DNA of 64,000 nucleotides, taken from positions 3,658,001-3,722,000 of the forward strand of contig NZ_FSRU01000001.1 in NCBI RefSeq assembly GCF_900142845.1, given 5' to 3'. Of the stretch, positions 17,103 to 25,962 are shown piece after piece (the first letter of the stretch is position 1; every line of letters begins with the position of its first letter). The DNA comes from Paraburkholderia phenazinium. GTDB lineage: Bacteria > Pseudomonadota > Gammaproteobacteria > Burkholderiales > Burkholderiaceae. The position numbers were made by a program, and so were the translations under genes. The notes below the pieces were generated by a model. The model was not told the origin of the DNA. It saw only the letters and a list, made by a program, of their open reading frames with translations, and did not search any database.

Positions 17103-17131
17103 TCAAGCGGCGCCCTCAAAGCGCCGCTTGA
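17103..17131 (-). terminator. terminator of the mmsAB operon
   Basis: TCAAGCGGCGC and GCGCCGCTTGA form a perfect 11-pair stem with a seven-base loop, starting 15 bases past the mmsB stop. On the minus strand it is followed by a moderately T-rich tract (tctttgcttgattgc). Confidence 0.7.
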
Positions 17132-17146
17132 CCGCTCTGTCCGCTA

Positions 17147-18037
17147 TCAAACGTCCCCAGCCTGATACAGCTTGATCACCGCCGAGAAGTCCAACCGGCC
17201 CGCTCCCTTAATGCTCATGCTCTGATACAACTGCTGCGCCAGCGCGCCGAGATACACCGGCTGACGCACCTGCTTCGCGGCATCCGTAGCAAGACCAAGA
17301 TCCTTCAGCATCAGATCCGTACCGAAACCGCCGGTATAACCGCGCGACGACGGCGCCGTTTCGATCACGCCCGGGAACGGGTTGTACGTGTCGGAACTCC
17401 AGCAGCGCCCGGTGGACGTATTGATGATCCCGCCCAGCACCTTCGGATCGATGCCGAGCGCGGCGCCCAGCGACATCGCTTCGGCCACCCCCGCCATCGT
17501 GATGCCGAGCACCAGGTTGTTGCAGATCTTCGCCACCTGGCCCGTGCCGGTATCGCCGCAATGAACGATGTTCTTGCCCATTCCCGACAGCACCGGCTTG
17601 ACCTGCTCATACGCCGCTGCGCTACCGCCCACCATGAACGTCAGCGTGCCGGCCGCTGCGCCGCCCGTGCCGCCCGAGACCGGCGCATCGACAAACGCAT
17701 TGCCGTGCTGCGCCGCGAGTTCGGCGAACGCCTTGACGCTCGCCGGATCGATCGTGCTCGAATCGATGATCGTCACGCCCTTGGCGATCCCCGCCAGCAC
17801 GCCATCGTCGGCAGTCAGCACGCTGCGCACGTGAGCTGCGGCGGGCAGCATCGTGATGACGCATTCGACGTCCGTCACCGCGGCTTTAGGCGACACCGCC
17901 GCCTTGGCGCCCGCGGCCACCAGCGCCTGTACGGCCTGCGCGTTCAGGTCGAACACGGTCACTGCGTGGCCGGCCTTTAGCAGGTTCTGCGCCATCGGCG
18001 CACCCATATTGCCGAGTCCGATAAAACCGATCTTCAT
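17147..18037 (-). CDS. mmsB: 3-hydroxyisobutyrate dehydrogenase
   Basis: A 296-residue beta-hydroxyacid dehydrogenase that oxidises 3-hydroxyisobutyrate to methylmalonate semialdehyde with NAD+ in valine breakdown. Signature elements: NAD-binding GFIGLGNMGAPMAQNLLKAGH (4-24), substrate-binding DAPVSGGTGGAAAGTLTFMVGG (about 117-138) and the catalytic Lys in GQVAKICNNLVLG (about 170). Ribosome site GGGGAGACG. It lies 45 bases after mmsA on the same strand, the usual mmsAB arrangement, and ends before a strong terminator. Confidence 0.95.
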   Translation of the reverse strand: MKIGFIGLGNMGAPMAQNLLKAGHAVTVFDLNAQAVQALVAAGAKAAVSPKAAVTDVECVITMLPAAAHVRSVLTADDGVLAGIAKGVTIIDSSTIDPASVKAFAELAAQHGNAFVDAPVSGGTGGAAAGTLTFMVGGSAAAYEQVKPVLSGMGKNIVHCGDTGTGQVAKICNNLVLGITMAGVAEAMSLGAALGIDPKVLGGIINTSTGRCWSSDTYNPFPGVIETAPSSRGYTGGFGTDLMLKDLGLATDAAKQVRQPVYLGALAQQLYQSMSIKGAGRLDFSAVIKLYQAGDV

Positions 18038-18082
18038 GATTGCGTCTCCCCTTCGTGATCCAGAGTGCCTCGCGCCGAGCGC

Positions 18083-19609
18083 TTAGCGCAGGCTGATAGT
18101 GGTGTTGACGCCATCGTTGACGGTCGCGTCGTCGAACCAGCGCGCCGTAACCGTCTTGGTCTGCGTGTAGAACTGCACGACCTGCTTGCCGTACGGGCCG
18201 AGATCGCCGAGCTTCGAGCCGCGCGAGCCGGTGAAGCTGAAGTACGGCACCGGCACCGGAATGGGAATGTTGATCCCCACCTGGCCCACGTCGATATCGC
18301 TCTGGAACTTGCGCGCCGCTGCGCCGCTTTGCGTGAAGAGTCCCACGCCGTTGCCCATCGGATTGCGGTTGACGAGTGCAATCGCATCGTCGAGCGTCGG
18401 CACGCTCAGCACCACCAGCACCGGCCCGAAAATTTCGGTGCGGTAGATTTCCATTTCGGTGGTGACGTCGGTGAAGATCGTCGGGCCGATGAAGTTGCCT
18501 TCCTCGAAGCCCTTCACTTTCACGCCGCGGCCGTCGAGGGCAAGCGTGGCGCCCTCTTTCACGCCCGCTTCGATCAGGCCGAGAATGCGCTGCTTCGCCG
18601 CACGCGACACCACCGGGCCAATGTCCGTGCCCGACTCGCTGCCCGCGTTGACCTTCAACGTCTTCGCCTTCTCGACCAGTTCCGGCAACCACTGCTGCGA
18701 CGCCCCCACCAGCACGACCACCGAAGTCGCCATGCAACGCTGGCCTGCTGCACCAAAGCCGGCGCCTGCGAGCGCGTTCAAGGTTTGTTCGCGATTGGCA
18801 TCGGGCAGCACCACCGCGTGATTCTTCGCGCCCATCATCGACTGCACGCGCTTGCCGTGTTCGCTGCCTAGGCGATACACATGCGTGCCCACCGCCGTCG
18901 AGCCCACGAACGAAATCGCCTTGATCAGCTCATGCGTGCACAGCGCATCCACGACGTCCTTGCCGCCATGCACGACATTCAGCACGCCCTTCGGGATACC
19001 GGCTTCGATGGCTAGTTCCACCAGTTGCATCGTCGACAGCGGATCCTGCTCCGACGGCTTCAGCACGAACGTGTTGCCGCAGACGATCGCCATCGGGAAC
19101 ATCCACAGCGGAATCATCGCCGGGAAATTGAACGGCGTGATGCCGGCGCATACGCCGATCGGCTGGCGCAGCGTGTACGTATCGACGCTGCCCGCGACGT
19201 TCTCGGCGAACTCGCCTTGCTGCAGCGTGCCGATCGAGCAGGCATGTTCGACCACTTCGAGGCCGCGGAAGATATCGCCTTCCGCGTCGGGAATCGTTTT
19301 GCCCTGCTCGGCCGACAAGGTCTTCGCGATACGCGGCATGTGTTCGCGAATCAGCGCCTGGTACTTCAGCATGATGCGCATGCGTGCGCCTATCGGCGTG
19401 TTTTTCCACGTGGCGAACGCGGCATGCGCGGCACGGATGGCCGCATCCACTTCATCGGCGGTCGCGAACGGCACGCGTGCCAGCACTTCCTGAGTCGCCG
19501 GGTTGACGATATCGCGCCATTCGCGCGTGCTCGATTCGACGAACTCGCCGTTGATCAGCAGTTTGACCGTGCTGACGTTCGCGTTGGACGCCTGGGTAAC
19601 AGCATTCAT
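18083..19609 (-). CDS. mmsA: CoA-acylating methylmalonate-semialdehyde dehydrogenase
   Basis: A 508-residue aldehyde dehydrogenase of the MmsA group, which converts methylmalonate semialdehyde to propionyl-CoA and malonate semialdehyde to acetyl-CoA. Diagnostic features are ITPFNFPAMIPLWMFP (157-172), the nucleophile Cys292 in AAGQRCMATS, and the absence of the general-base Glu of hydrolytic ALDHs (the equivalent loop reads GAKNHAVVLPDAN). Length and motifs are complete. It is the first enzyme gene of the mmsAB pair, downstream of an MHS-family transporter on the same strand. Confidence 0.95.
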   Translation of the reverse strand: MNAVTQASNANVSTVKLLINGEFVESSTREWRDIVNPATQEVLARVPFATADEVDAAIRAAHAAFATWKNTPIGARMRIMLKYQALIREHMPRIAKTLSAEQGKTIPDAEGDIFRGLEVVEHACSIGTLQQGEFAENVAGSVDTYTLRQPIGVCAGITPFNFPAMIPLWMFPMAIVCGNTFVLKPSEQDPLSTMQLVELAIEAGIPKGVLNVVHGGKDVVDALCTHELIKAISFVGSTAVGTHVYRLGSEHGKRVQSMMGAKNHAVVLPDANREQTLNALAGAGFGAAGQRCMATSVVVLVGASQQWLPELVEKAKTLKVNAGSESGTDIGPVVSRAAKQRILGLIEAGVKEGATLALDGRGVKVKGFEEGNFIGPTIFTDVTTEMEIYRTEIFGPVLVVLSVPTLDDAIALVNRNPMGNGVGLFTQSGAAARKFQSDIDVGQVGINIPIPVPVPYFSFTGSRGSKLGDLGPYGKQVVQFYTQTKTVTARWFDDATVNDGVNTTISLR

Positions 19610-19663
19610 GATGGGCTCTCTCGGTTAGGTTCGGATAGATAAGGTGAGTGGGCTACGGATGGA

Positions 19664-20980
19664 CTAGTGGTCGGCGCGCGGGCGCATCATCAGCGTGCAG
19701 AGCAACGCGACAACGCCGAGCGCCACCATATAAACCACCACGTAGTGCGGGCGGCCGGCGCCCACGGCGAGCAAGGCGGTCGCGATCATCGGCGCGATAC
19801 CGCCGCCCAGTACGCCGGCAATCTGCACCGACAGCGAGATCCCGCTATAGCGAATCTCGGCCGGAAACTGCGAAGCGAATAACTGTGACTCCGGTGCATA
19901 CAGAATCGGGAACACGACGCCGACGCCCAGCACCATCGCCCACCAGACGGTCAACGGATCGCGCGTGCCGAGCATCGCAAAGAACGGCGCCGCAAACAGG
20001 CACATGATGACGAGGCCGATCAGGAACAGGCGTTTCTGGCCGATGCGATCGCTCAGATAGCCGCAAAACGGCATGGTGAACAAGGACAGCACGGCACCCG
20101 CGGTAATCGCATGGAGGATGGCGGCCTTGGGGATCTTCAACTGGTTGGCCGCATAGGCCAGCGCGAACGCGACCACCAGATAGAACCAGGTGTTCTCCGC
20201 ACTGCGCGCGCCGATGATGATCAGCAGTTCGCGCGGATGGCGGCGCATCGCTTCAAGGATCGGCGCCTTCACCGGCTCGCCGCGCGCTTTTACGCGCTCG
20301 AAGTCCGGCGATTCGGGCACGCGTATGCGGATCACCCAGCCAACTACCACCAGCGCAATGCTGGCGAGAAACGGAATGCGCCAGCCCCATGCGAGCAGGT
20401 CGGCTTCCGGCAGCGCGGTGACGGCGGCCATGGCTAGCGAGGACAAGATCAGTCCGAAGCCCACGCCGGTTTGCGGCAGACTGCCGAAGAAGCCCTTGCG
20501 GCCAGGCGGTGCATGTTCCACCGCCATCAGCACGGCGCCGCCCCACTCGCCGCCCACCGCCATGCCCTGCAAAAACCGCATCGCCACCAGCAACGCAGCG
20601 GCCCAGTAGCCGATGCTCTGATACGACGGAATCAGGCCGATCACCATGCTTGGAATGCCCATCAGCAACAGCGTGACGAGCAGCATCGACTTGCGGCCGA
20701 TCCGGTCGCCAAAGTGACCGAAGACAATACCGCCCATCGGACGGCCGATGAACCCCACGCCATAGGTCGCAAACGCGGCTAGCGTGCCGAGGATGGGATC
20801 GAGCGTCGGAAAGAAGATCTTGTTGAATACGAGCGCGGCAGCCGTGCCGTAGAGAAAGAAGTCATACCATTCGATGGTGGTGCCGGCCATGCTGGCCCAC
20901 CCGGCGAGCAGGTAGTCCCTGGCGCGCCTGGGAAGCGGTGCGCCAACTGGCGCCCGGTCGGGGGTCGATTGCATCTGCAT
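19664..20980 (-). CDS. MHS-family MFS transporter
   Basis: A 438-residue, 12-helix metabolite:H+ symporter. Family marks are the N-terminal SMAGTTIEWYDFFLYGTAAALVFNKIFFP, VGFIGRPMGGIVFGHFGDRIGRK (motif A), and MRFLQGMAVGGEWGGAVLMAVEHAPPGRKGFFGSLPQTGVGFG. The group includes ProP, KgtP and shikimate permeases. The ATG has GGAG upstream. It lies 54 bases before mmsA on the same strand and diverges from a LysR gene, so it probably imports a branched-chain or organic acid that feeds MmsAB; the substrate is inferred from position only. Confidence 0.9.
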   Translation of the reverse strand: MQMQSTPDRAPVGAPLPRRARDYLLAGWASMAGTTIEWYDFFLYGTAAALVFNKIFFPTLDPILGTLAAFATYGVGFIGRPMGGIVFGHFGDRIGRKSMLLVTLLLMGIPSMVIGLIPSYQSIGYWAAALLVAMRFLQGMAVGGEWGGAVLMAVEHAPPGRKGFFGSLPQTGVGFGLILSSLAMAAVTALPEADLLAWGWRIPFLASIALVVVGWVIRIRVPESPDFERVKARGEPVKAPILEAMRRHPRELLIIIGARSAENTWFYLVVAFALAYAANQLKIPKAAILHAITAGAVLSLFTMPFCGYLSDRIGQKRLFLIGLVIMCLFAAPFFAMLGTRDPLTVWWAMVLGVGVVFPILYAPESQLFASQFPAEIRYSGISLSVQIAGVLGGGIAPMIATALLAVGAGRPHYVVVYMVALGVVALLCTLMMRPRADH

Positions 20981-21159
20981 CCTGTGTCTCCGGTCTTTTT
21001 TGTAGGCTCGCCGATCGCGCGAATCGCGCGGGCTGCCTAAGCCGTGGTTGTTCCAGCGGCTTGCATCCGAGTATAGTTATTCGAATATCCACGGCATAGA
21101 GATGAAAAAGCCCATCTGATATGCAAAAAAACACAAGTGCCCTGCTGCACGGAGACCGG

Positions 21160-22089
21160 ATGCAAAGTTTGAACTGGGACGATCTGCGCTACTTCCTCGA
21201 GGTGGCGCGAACCCAACGGGCAAGCGGCGCAGCAAAGCGCCTGGGCGTCGATCACACCACCGTGGCGCGTCGCGTAAGGGAACTGGAAGCTGCGCTTGGC
21301 ACCGTGCTGTTCGACAAGTCGCGCGCGGACGGCTTCGTCCTGACCTCAGACGGCCAGCGTCTGCTCGCCTATGCCGACACCGTCGAAACCACCGTGCAAT
21401 CCGCCGCTGAACAATTCACGGGTGGCGCGCACTCGCTCTCGGGACACGTGAGGGTGGGATCGACCGAGGGCTTCGGCTGCTTTTTTCTGTCGCCGCAACT
21501 CGCGCGCTTCGCGGGCAAGCATCCTGACATCTCAATCGACCTGCTGCCGGTTCCGCATTTCGTCAGTCTCTCCAAACGCGAAGCGGACCTCGCCATCATG
21601 CTCGAGCGGCCCGAGCGCGGCCAGTACGTCTACACCAAGCTGTGCGACTACCGGCTCAAGCTATATGGAACGCGCAGCTATCTGGATCGCCATCCGCCCG
21701 TCAACACGGTGACGGACTTACGCGACCACGCGTTTATCAGCTATGTCGCGGATCTCGCCTTCAGCCGCGAGTTGCTCTATCTGGACCGCACCATCCCCAA
21801 CGCCACGGCCAATCTGTGCAGCACCAGCGTGATCGCTCAATACCATGCTGCGCTGCAAGGCAATGCGCTTGCCATTCTTCCCTGCTTCATGGCCGAGCTC
21901 AATCCGCTGCTCGAGGCGGTCTTACCGGACGAGGTTGTGGTGACGCGGCATTTCTGGCTCTGCTGCCGCGAAGATCTGCGCAAGCTGCGGCGCGTCACTT
22001 CGTTGTGGGACTATCTGCGCGCGGCGGCCGATGAAAATCGCGCGCTGTTGATGGGTGAATCGAGGGAGATGCGGTATGTGGCGGCGTGA
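21160..22089 (+). CDS. LysR-family regulator, divergent from the MHS-mmsAB operon
   Basis: About 309 residues. The DNA-binding domain reads LNWDDLRYFLEVARTQRASGAAKRLGVDHTTVARRVRELEAALGTVLFDKSRADGFVLT. The HTTVARRV recognition helix marks the branch of LysR proteins that often controls semialdehyde and amino-acid catabolism. I chose the internal ATG at 21160 because GGAG precedes it; a 13-codon longer frame is possible. It is likely the regulator of the divergent MHS transporter and mmsAB genes. Confidence 0.92.
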   Translation: MQSLNWDDLRYFLEVARTQRASGAAKRLGVDHTTVARRVRELEAALGTVLFDKSRADGFVLTSDGQRLLAYADTVETTVQSAAEQFTGGAHSLSGHVRVGSTEGFGCFFLSPQLARFAGKHPDISIDLLPVPHFVSLSKREADLAIMLERPERGQYVYTKLCDYRLKLYGTRSYLDRHPPVNTVTDLRDHAFISYVADLAFSRELLYLDRTIPNATANLCSTSVIAQYHAALQGNALAILPCFMAELNPLLEAVLPDEVVVTRHFWLCCREDLRKLRRVTSLWDYLRAAADENRALLMGESREMRYVAA

Positions 22090-22250
22090 GCGGGAAGCGT
22101 GTTTCGTCGCCGCCTGTGGCCGAAGGTCATTCCACGGCTGAGCACGACGAGTGCAGCCGGCCGGCATTCGACGGCCGACTGTGCAGATGGGCCTTAAGCT
22201 TTTGCCGGAGAGGCCGTTATTGCATCTGCCAACCTTTCACGTGCCCGCTC

Positions 22251-22715
22251 ATGGCCAAGACCATTCCGTTTTCCGGCAACACCCAGGCCGCCCGCGCGCG
22301 GGCAGCAAAGGCTATGTTGCTGCCGCTTCCGAGGGCGACCGCGGAAGAACTTGCCCTGCAGGTCCACCTCGCACTCGACAGCCTGCGACGCGGGCAAGGC
22401 AGCGTCAGCGCCGCCCAGACCGTGACGCAGGCGATGCTCCTCGTCGCCTTCATCGTCGAGGCGGGCTACGGCACGCTGACCCCTGAAGCGCTGCGTACCG
22501 CGGACGCCGCGAGCGCCGCCTGCTTCGAGCGTGGCCGTACCTCGGGCGAATGGGTACTCGAGCGCGCCGGCTACGAGATTTTCGCGGCGATCGCGACGGT
22601 GTACGACCATCAATTGCAGAAAGCCCCGCTTTGGGCCGTTACCGAGGCAAGCGACCGGCTGGACCGGTTCAGCGCCGGCGAACCTTATCAGGCAGTGGCC
22701 CGCAAACGCGCGTGA
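22251..22715 (+). CDS. hypothetical protein, 154 aa
   Basis: The protein starts MAKTIPFSGNTQAARARAAKAM. It has a basic N-terminus and then an all-helical body (LALQVHLALDSLRRGQGSVSAAQTVTQAMLLVAFIVEAGYG, LERAGYEIFAAIATVYDHQLQ). No signal peptide or clear membrane span; the one hydrophobic helix is amphipathic. Related proteins in Burkholderia are, as far as I recall, unnamed or loosely labelled as regulators; I would not assign a function. The frame extends upstream to 22086 but that part has no family character. Confidence 0.6.
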   Translation: MAKTIPFSGNTQAARARAAKAMLLPLPRATAEELALQVHLALDSLRRGQGSVSAAQTVTQAMLLVAFIVEAGYGTLTPEALRTADAASAACFERGRTSGEWVLERAGYEIFAAIATVYDHQLQKAPLWAVTEASDRLDRFSAGEPYQAVARKRA

Positions 22716-22811
22716 ATGGATGCGAGTAGTTCAAGCATGTGCACGACAGCAGCTTCGCGGGCGTCATCTGCCGTCATGTAGACTGGCGGGGCCGCGACTA
22801 CCGCCTCGATC

Positions 22812-23615
22812 ATGGACGCCCAGCTACTGATTATTTGCGCACTGACCTTTGTCATTCACGTGATCGCGACCCTCGCGTACGCGGTCCGGATCGCAGGGGT
22901 GCGCACGCGCAGGATCGCCGTATCGTTCGCGCTGTTCGGCATCATCGCCCTCGTGTCTCGCACCGCGAATTCTTTTCAGGGGCCGTTTCTGGCAAAGCGC
23001 GTCGAAGAGGATATCGCGCAGCACATTGCGCAAGGCATGCTCGGCGATTTTCGTTTGCTCCTGCTGGCGGCGACGATTGCCACCATCGTCGGCGCGCTCC
23101 TCATCCCCACGTTTCAGCGCTACTTTAGCCGCGCCGTCGTGCACTTCCAGGCGCACCGCTCGCTTCCGCGTCTCGCGCTCCACGCCTTCAGTCGCGGCGG
23201 CATTGCTTACATCCGGCATGGCGCGCGTCTGCCGTCACGCACCAACGTGACGCAACTGGCGAGCGGCTCAGGCGTGTCGTGGAAGGTCATCGTATTGAAC
23301 GTGCTGGCGATGGCGCTCTGGACCGTGGGCGTTTTCGCGTCGCTATACGCGGGTTTTCTGAAACCGGAGTTGCGCGTGACCTGCGCGAATCTGTCGTCGG
23401 TCATCAACGGCTTTGCGACGATCGTCCTGACCGTCATGATCGATCCGCAGATTTCCGTCATGACCGACGACGTCATCGAAGGACGGGTCACGGAAAATCG
23501 GTTCCGCCGCGCGATTACGACGCTGATCGGCGCACGCGTCGTGGGCACGCTCGTCGCGCAGGCGATGCTCATTCCGGCTGCGTTTTTGATCGTGCGGGTG
23601 GCGGAAGCGATCTAG
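22812..23615 (+). CDS. amj: Amj-type lipid II flippase
   Basis: A 267-residue polytopic membrane protein of the Amj (alternate to MurJ) family, which flips the peptidoglycan precursor lipid II across the inner membrane independently of MurJ. The signature region is clear: LIICALTFVIHVIATLAYAVRIAGVRTRRIAVSFALFGIIALVSRTANSFQGPFLAKRVE. It is followed by further helices and the conserved C-terminal MIDPQISVMTDDVIEGRVTENRFRRAI. The gene is complete. Its genome surely also encodes MurJ, so this is a backup. It is convergent with a methyltransferase gene. In B. subtilis amj is induced when MurJ fails; regulation here is not visible. Confidence 0.88.
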   Translation: MDAQLLIICALTFVIHVIATLAYAVRIAGVRTRRIAVSFALFGIIALVSRTANSFQGPFLAKRVEEDIAQHIAQGMLGDFRLLLLAATIATIVGALLIPTFQRYFSRAVVHFQAHRSLPRLALHAFSRGGIAYIRHGARLPSRTNVTQLASGSGVSWKVIVLNVLAMALWTVGVFASLYAGFLKPELRVTCANLSSVINGFATIVLTVMIDPQISVMTDDVIEGRVTENRFRRAITTLIGARVVGTLVAQAMLIPAAFLIVRVAEAI

Positions 23616-23652
23616 GCGCGCGTGCGGTTGCGTCGTGCCAAGGAATGCCCTC

Positions 23653-25206
23653 CTAAGCAATGCCCAATGCCTGCAAGAGTGGAAGATGAAGTTGCGCAAA
23701 GCGCTGCGCTTTGGCCGTCAGATCGGCCAAAGAAACTGTTGATGGCGATGCCTTAGCTTTCTGGCTTGATTCCGAATCCGCGCGTAACACCGCCTCTGCG
23801 AATTCGGCCCATTGCGCCGGTTGCTGCATTTGATGTCGCCTCGCCAACAGAAAAAGCTGCGGCAAACGCGGCATAAAAACGCCCGATCCCGAAACCGGAC
23901 TCACCATGAAATGCACGTCGTCATGGTGACGCGCCTGCTCGCAGATTGCTGCGTTCAACTGCTCTGCTGACGGCCGGGCCGCGCTGATCTGCGCGTCGTG
24001 CTGGGCATTCAGCAATGCGCCCATGCTGATCAGCAGCAGCACGGCCTCGACGATCTGCGCCAAGGTGATGCCTCGCGCGCGAACATCGCGTTCGATATCG
24101 GACAAAGGCACGGGGCGATGGCTCGACAGCGCGTCGAGAATCGGGCCGTATAGCGCTTCCGGCAAGGTCGTTTCGCCGAGTGCGCCACGCACCTTCAGCG
24201 CCACAGACGCTCTCGGCAGCGCGAGGATCACGCGATGCGCGCGCAGCGCCGTATCGCGCTCGTCATCCGTCAGCGTGCGGGGTTCCTTGATCCAGTAATC
24301 GCGCCGCAACGAGCGGTTCACGCAGAAGTCGCGCGCCGACTCACGCAAGCCTGTATCGGCAATGCCCGCCAAAAGAGCGCGTTGCGCCGCGCTGAGGTTG
24401 ATCTCGTCGACATGATCGCGATAGTCCGCCGATCCGCCATAACTCAAACCGGCCGCAGTCAGCGACGAGGCCACCTGCAAGAACGACATGGGATGCCAGT
24501 CGCGATTGAAGTACTCATGCGCGAGATACTCCGGCCTCTCCGCGGAGACCGCCTCGACACGCTCTGCCAGCAAGGGGTTAACCACGGCATAGCCCGGCTG
24601 CGTCGCGAATACGGCTTGCGCAAAACCGACGGCGTCCTTGATGCGAGCCGCCATGCGCGCCTCAGCAGTCATGCCGTCATGCTGCGCGGATTGAGCACCG
24701 ATCTGGAAATGCCGGTGCATCAATTCGCGCACAGGCAGCATTGGTGTCCAACCGGGTTGCGTGTTGTAGCTCAGGTACAGCACGCCGCCGGGCTTCAGCT
24801 TGCGTTGGATGAATTCGGCAAGCAGCGCGCGGTTTTCCTCGGAGATCCAGCTCCAGATGCCGTGCATGCCGATGAAATCGAAATCGGGCAGGTCGTCGCG
24901 CCGGCAGAACTCAGAGAAGCGTTCACCGGACAATTGCGCCTGCGATCCGGCGCGCTCGGCGAGTTGCTGGGCGAAGTGCGCGTGAGGCGGGTGGAAGTCG
25001 GTGCCATGCCATTGCGTGCTCGACCCGGCCGCGTGAATGTTGACGCTGACGCCGTGCCCGAACCCGAGCTCGCATGCGTTACCAACGGAGGGCGGTACAA
25101 GCCCGGCATACAGCAACGGAAGCTTCAGCCGTAGTGGATTCAGCTCGTCGCAATAGCCGAACGTGTAGGCAATCTCATCTACGTACCCCGTATCGCACTC
25201 GCCCAC
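23653..25206 (-). CDS. class I SAM methyltransferase with a methyltransferase regulatory domain
   Basis: A 517-residue two-part protein. The N-terminal half has a Rossmann methyltransferase fold: motif I region NACELGFGHGVSVNIHAA, acidic motif GTDFHPPHAHFAQQLAE, and DFIGMHGIWSWISEENRALLAEFIQRKLKPGGVLYLSYNTQPGW. The C-terminal half (about 220-517) resembles the 'methyltransferase regulatory domain' seen with many bacterial surface-modifying methyltransferases. A GTG start is used, with only GAGAG upstream. The target (polysaccharide, protein or small molecule) is unknown. It is followed on its 5' side by an OsmC gene on the same strand. Confidence 0.8.
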   Translation of the reverse strand: MGECDTGYVDEIAYTFGYCDELNPLRLKLPLLYAGLVPPSVGNACELGFGHGVSVNIHAAGSSTQWHGTDFHPPHAHFAQQLAERAGSQAQLSGERFSEFCRRDDLPDFDFIGMHGIWSWISEENRALLAEFIQRKLKPGGVLYLSYNTQPGWTPMLPVRELMHRHFQIGAQSAQHDGMTAEARMAARIKDAVGFAQAVFATQPGYAVVNPLLAERVEAVSAERPEYLAHEYFNRDWHPMSFLQVASSLTAAGLSYGGSADYRDHVDEINLSAAQRALLAGIADTGLRESARDFCVNRSLRRDYWIKEPRTLTDDERDTALRAHRVILALPRASVALKVRGALGETTLPEALYGPILDALSSHRPVPLSDIERDVRARGITLAQIVEAVLLLISMGALLNAQHDAQISAARPSAEQLNAAICEQARHHDDVHFMVSPVSGSGVFMPRLPQLFLLARRHQMQQPAQWAEFAEAVLRADSESSQKAKASPSTVSLADLTAKAQRFAQLHLPLLQALGIA

Positions 25207-25266
25207 GTCTTTGCTCTCGTTCGTTGCGCGGATGTCCTTGCGGGGTCCGCGGATTGCCGCACCCGG

Positions 25267-25743
25267 TCAGGTTGCAGCGAGTTCGATGGTCGGCTCGCAG
25301 ACAATCGGGAAATTGACCGAGTTCGCAACATAGCACTTTTCATGAGCCGCGTGATGCAGATGCGCGGCGAGGTCAGGGTCATCCCCCGCACGAATCGTCA
25401 CGTGAGGGCGCAGCACGATTCGCGTGAATTTGCCCTGCTCCGGACTGTCGAGCATCGTCCCTTCCGCGTCGTCGCGATAGTCCAGCACCGCAATGCCGGC
25501 ATCGGCGCACAGGTGCAGGTACCACAGCTTGTGACAGGCCGATGCGGACGCGACAAGCAGATCCTCCGGATTCCAGCGTGCCGCGTCGCCGAGAAACGCT
25601 GCGTCCGACGAGCCTGGAATGTCGGGCTTGCTGCCCGAGCGAATCGTATGATCGCGTCCGTAGTCGCGATAGCCCGACGTGCCGGTGCCGCGGTTGCCGG
25701 TCCACTGCACTGAAACCTGGTACTTGTGCTCGCCATATGCCAT
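25267..25743 (-). CDS. OsmC family protein
   Basis: A 158-residue OsmC/Ohr-superfamily protein. The two redox Cys residues of peroxidase-active members appear in SASACHKLWYLHLCADAGI (about 71) and AHEKCYVANSVNFPI (about 136). The motif NPEDLLVASASACHKLWYLHL is characteristic. Such proteins reduce organic hydroperoxides using low-molecular thiols or lipoyl proteins. GGAG precedes the ATG by about eight bases. It lies 60 bases upstream of the methyltransferase gene on the same strand. Confidence 0.9.
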   Translation of the reverse strand: MAYGEHKYQVSVQWTGNRGTGTSGYRDYGRDHTIRSGSKPDIPGSSDAAFLGDAARWNPEDLLVASASACHKLWYLHLCADAGIAVLDYRDDAEGTMLDSPEQGKFTRIVLRPHVTIRAGDDPDLAAHLHHAAHEKCYVANSVNFPIVCEPTIELAAT

Positions 25744-25962
25744 GCCACTCTCCTTCAGGTTAAACAATCGGTTCGGATCGAAGGTCCAAGCCGTACCGTC
25801 GCTCAGGCGAGCGCAACGCCCAGGTACATGAGCCGTGCATTGTAGATGGAGCGTCTGCGGTAGCTCATGGAATGGATGGACGGTCGCCCCAACGGTTAAT
25901 ATCCGACATTATCCGATTCCGGCACGCTACGGTGCAACACGCTCGCGCCGCAAAACACGCCA

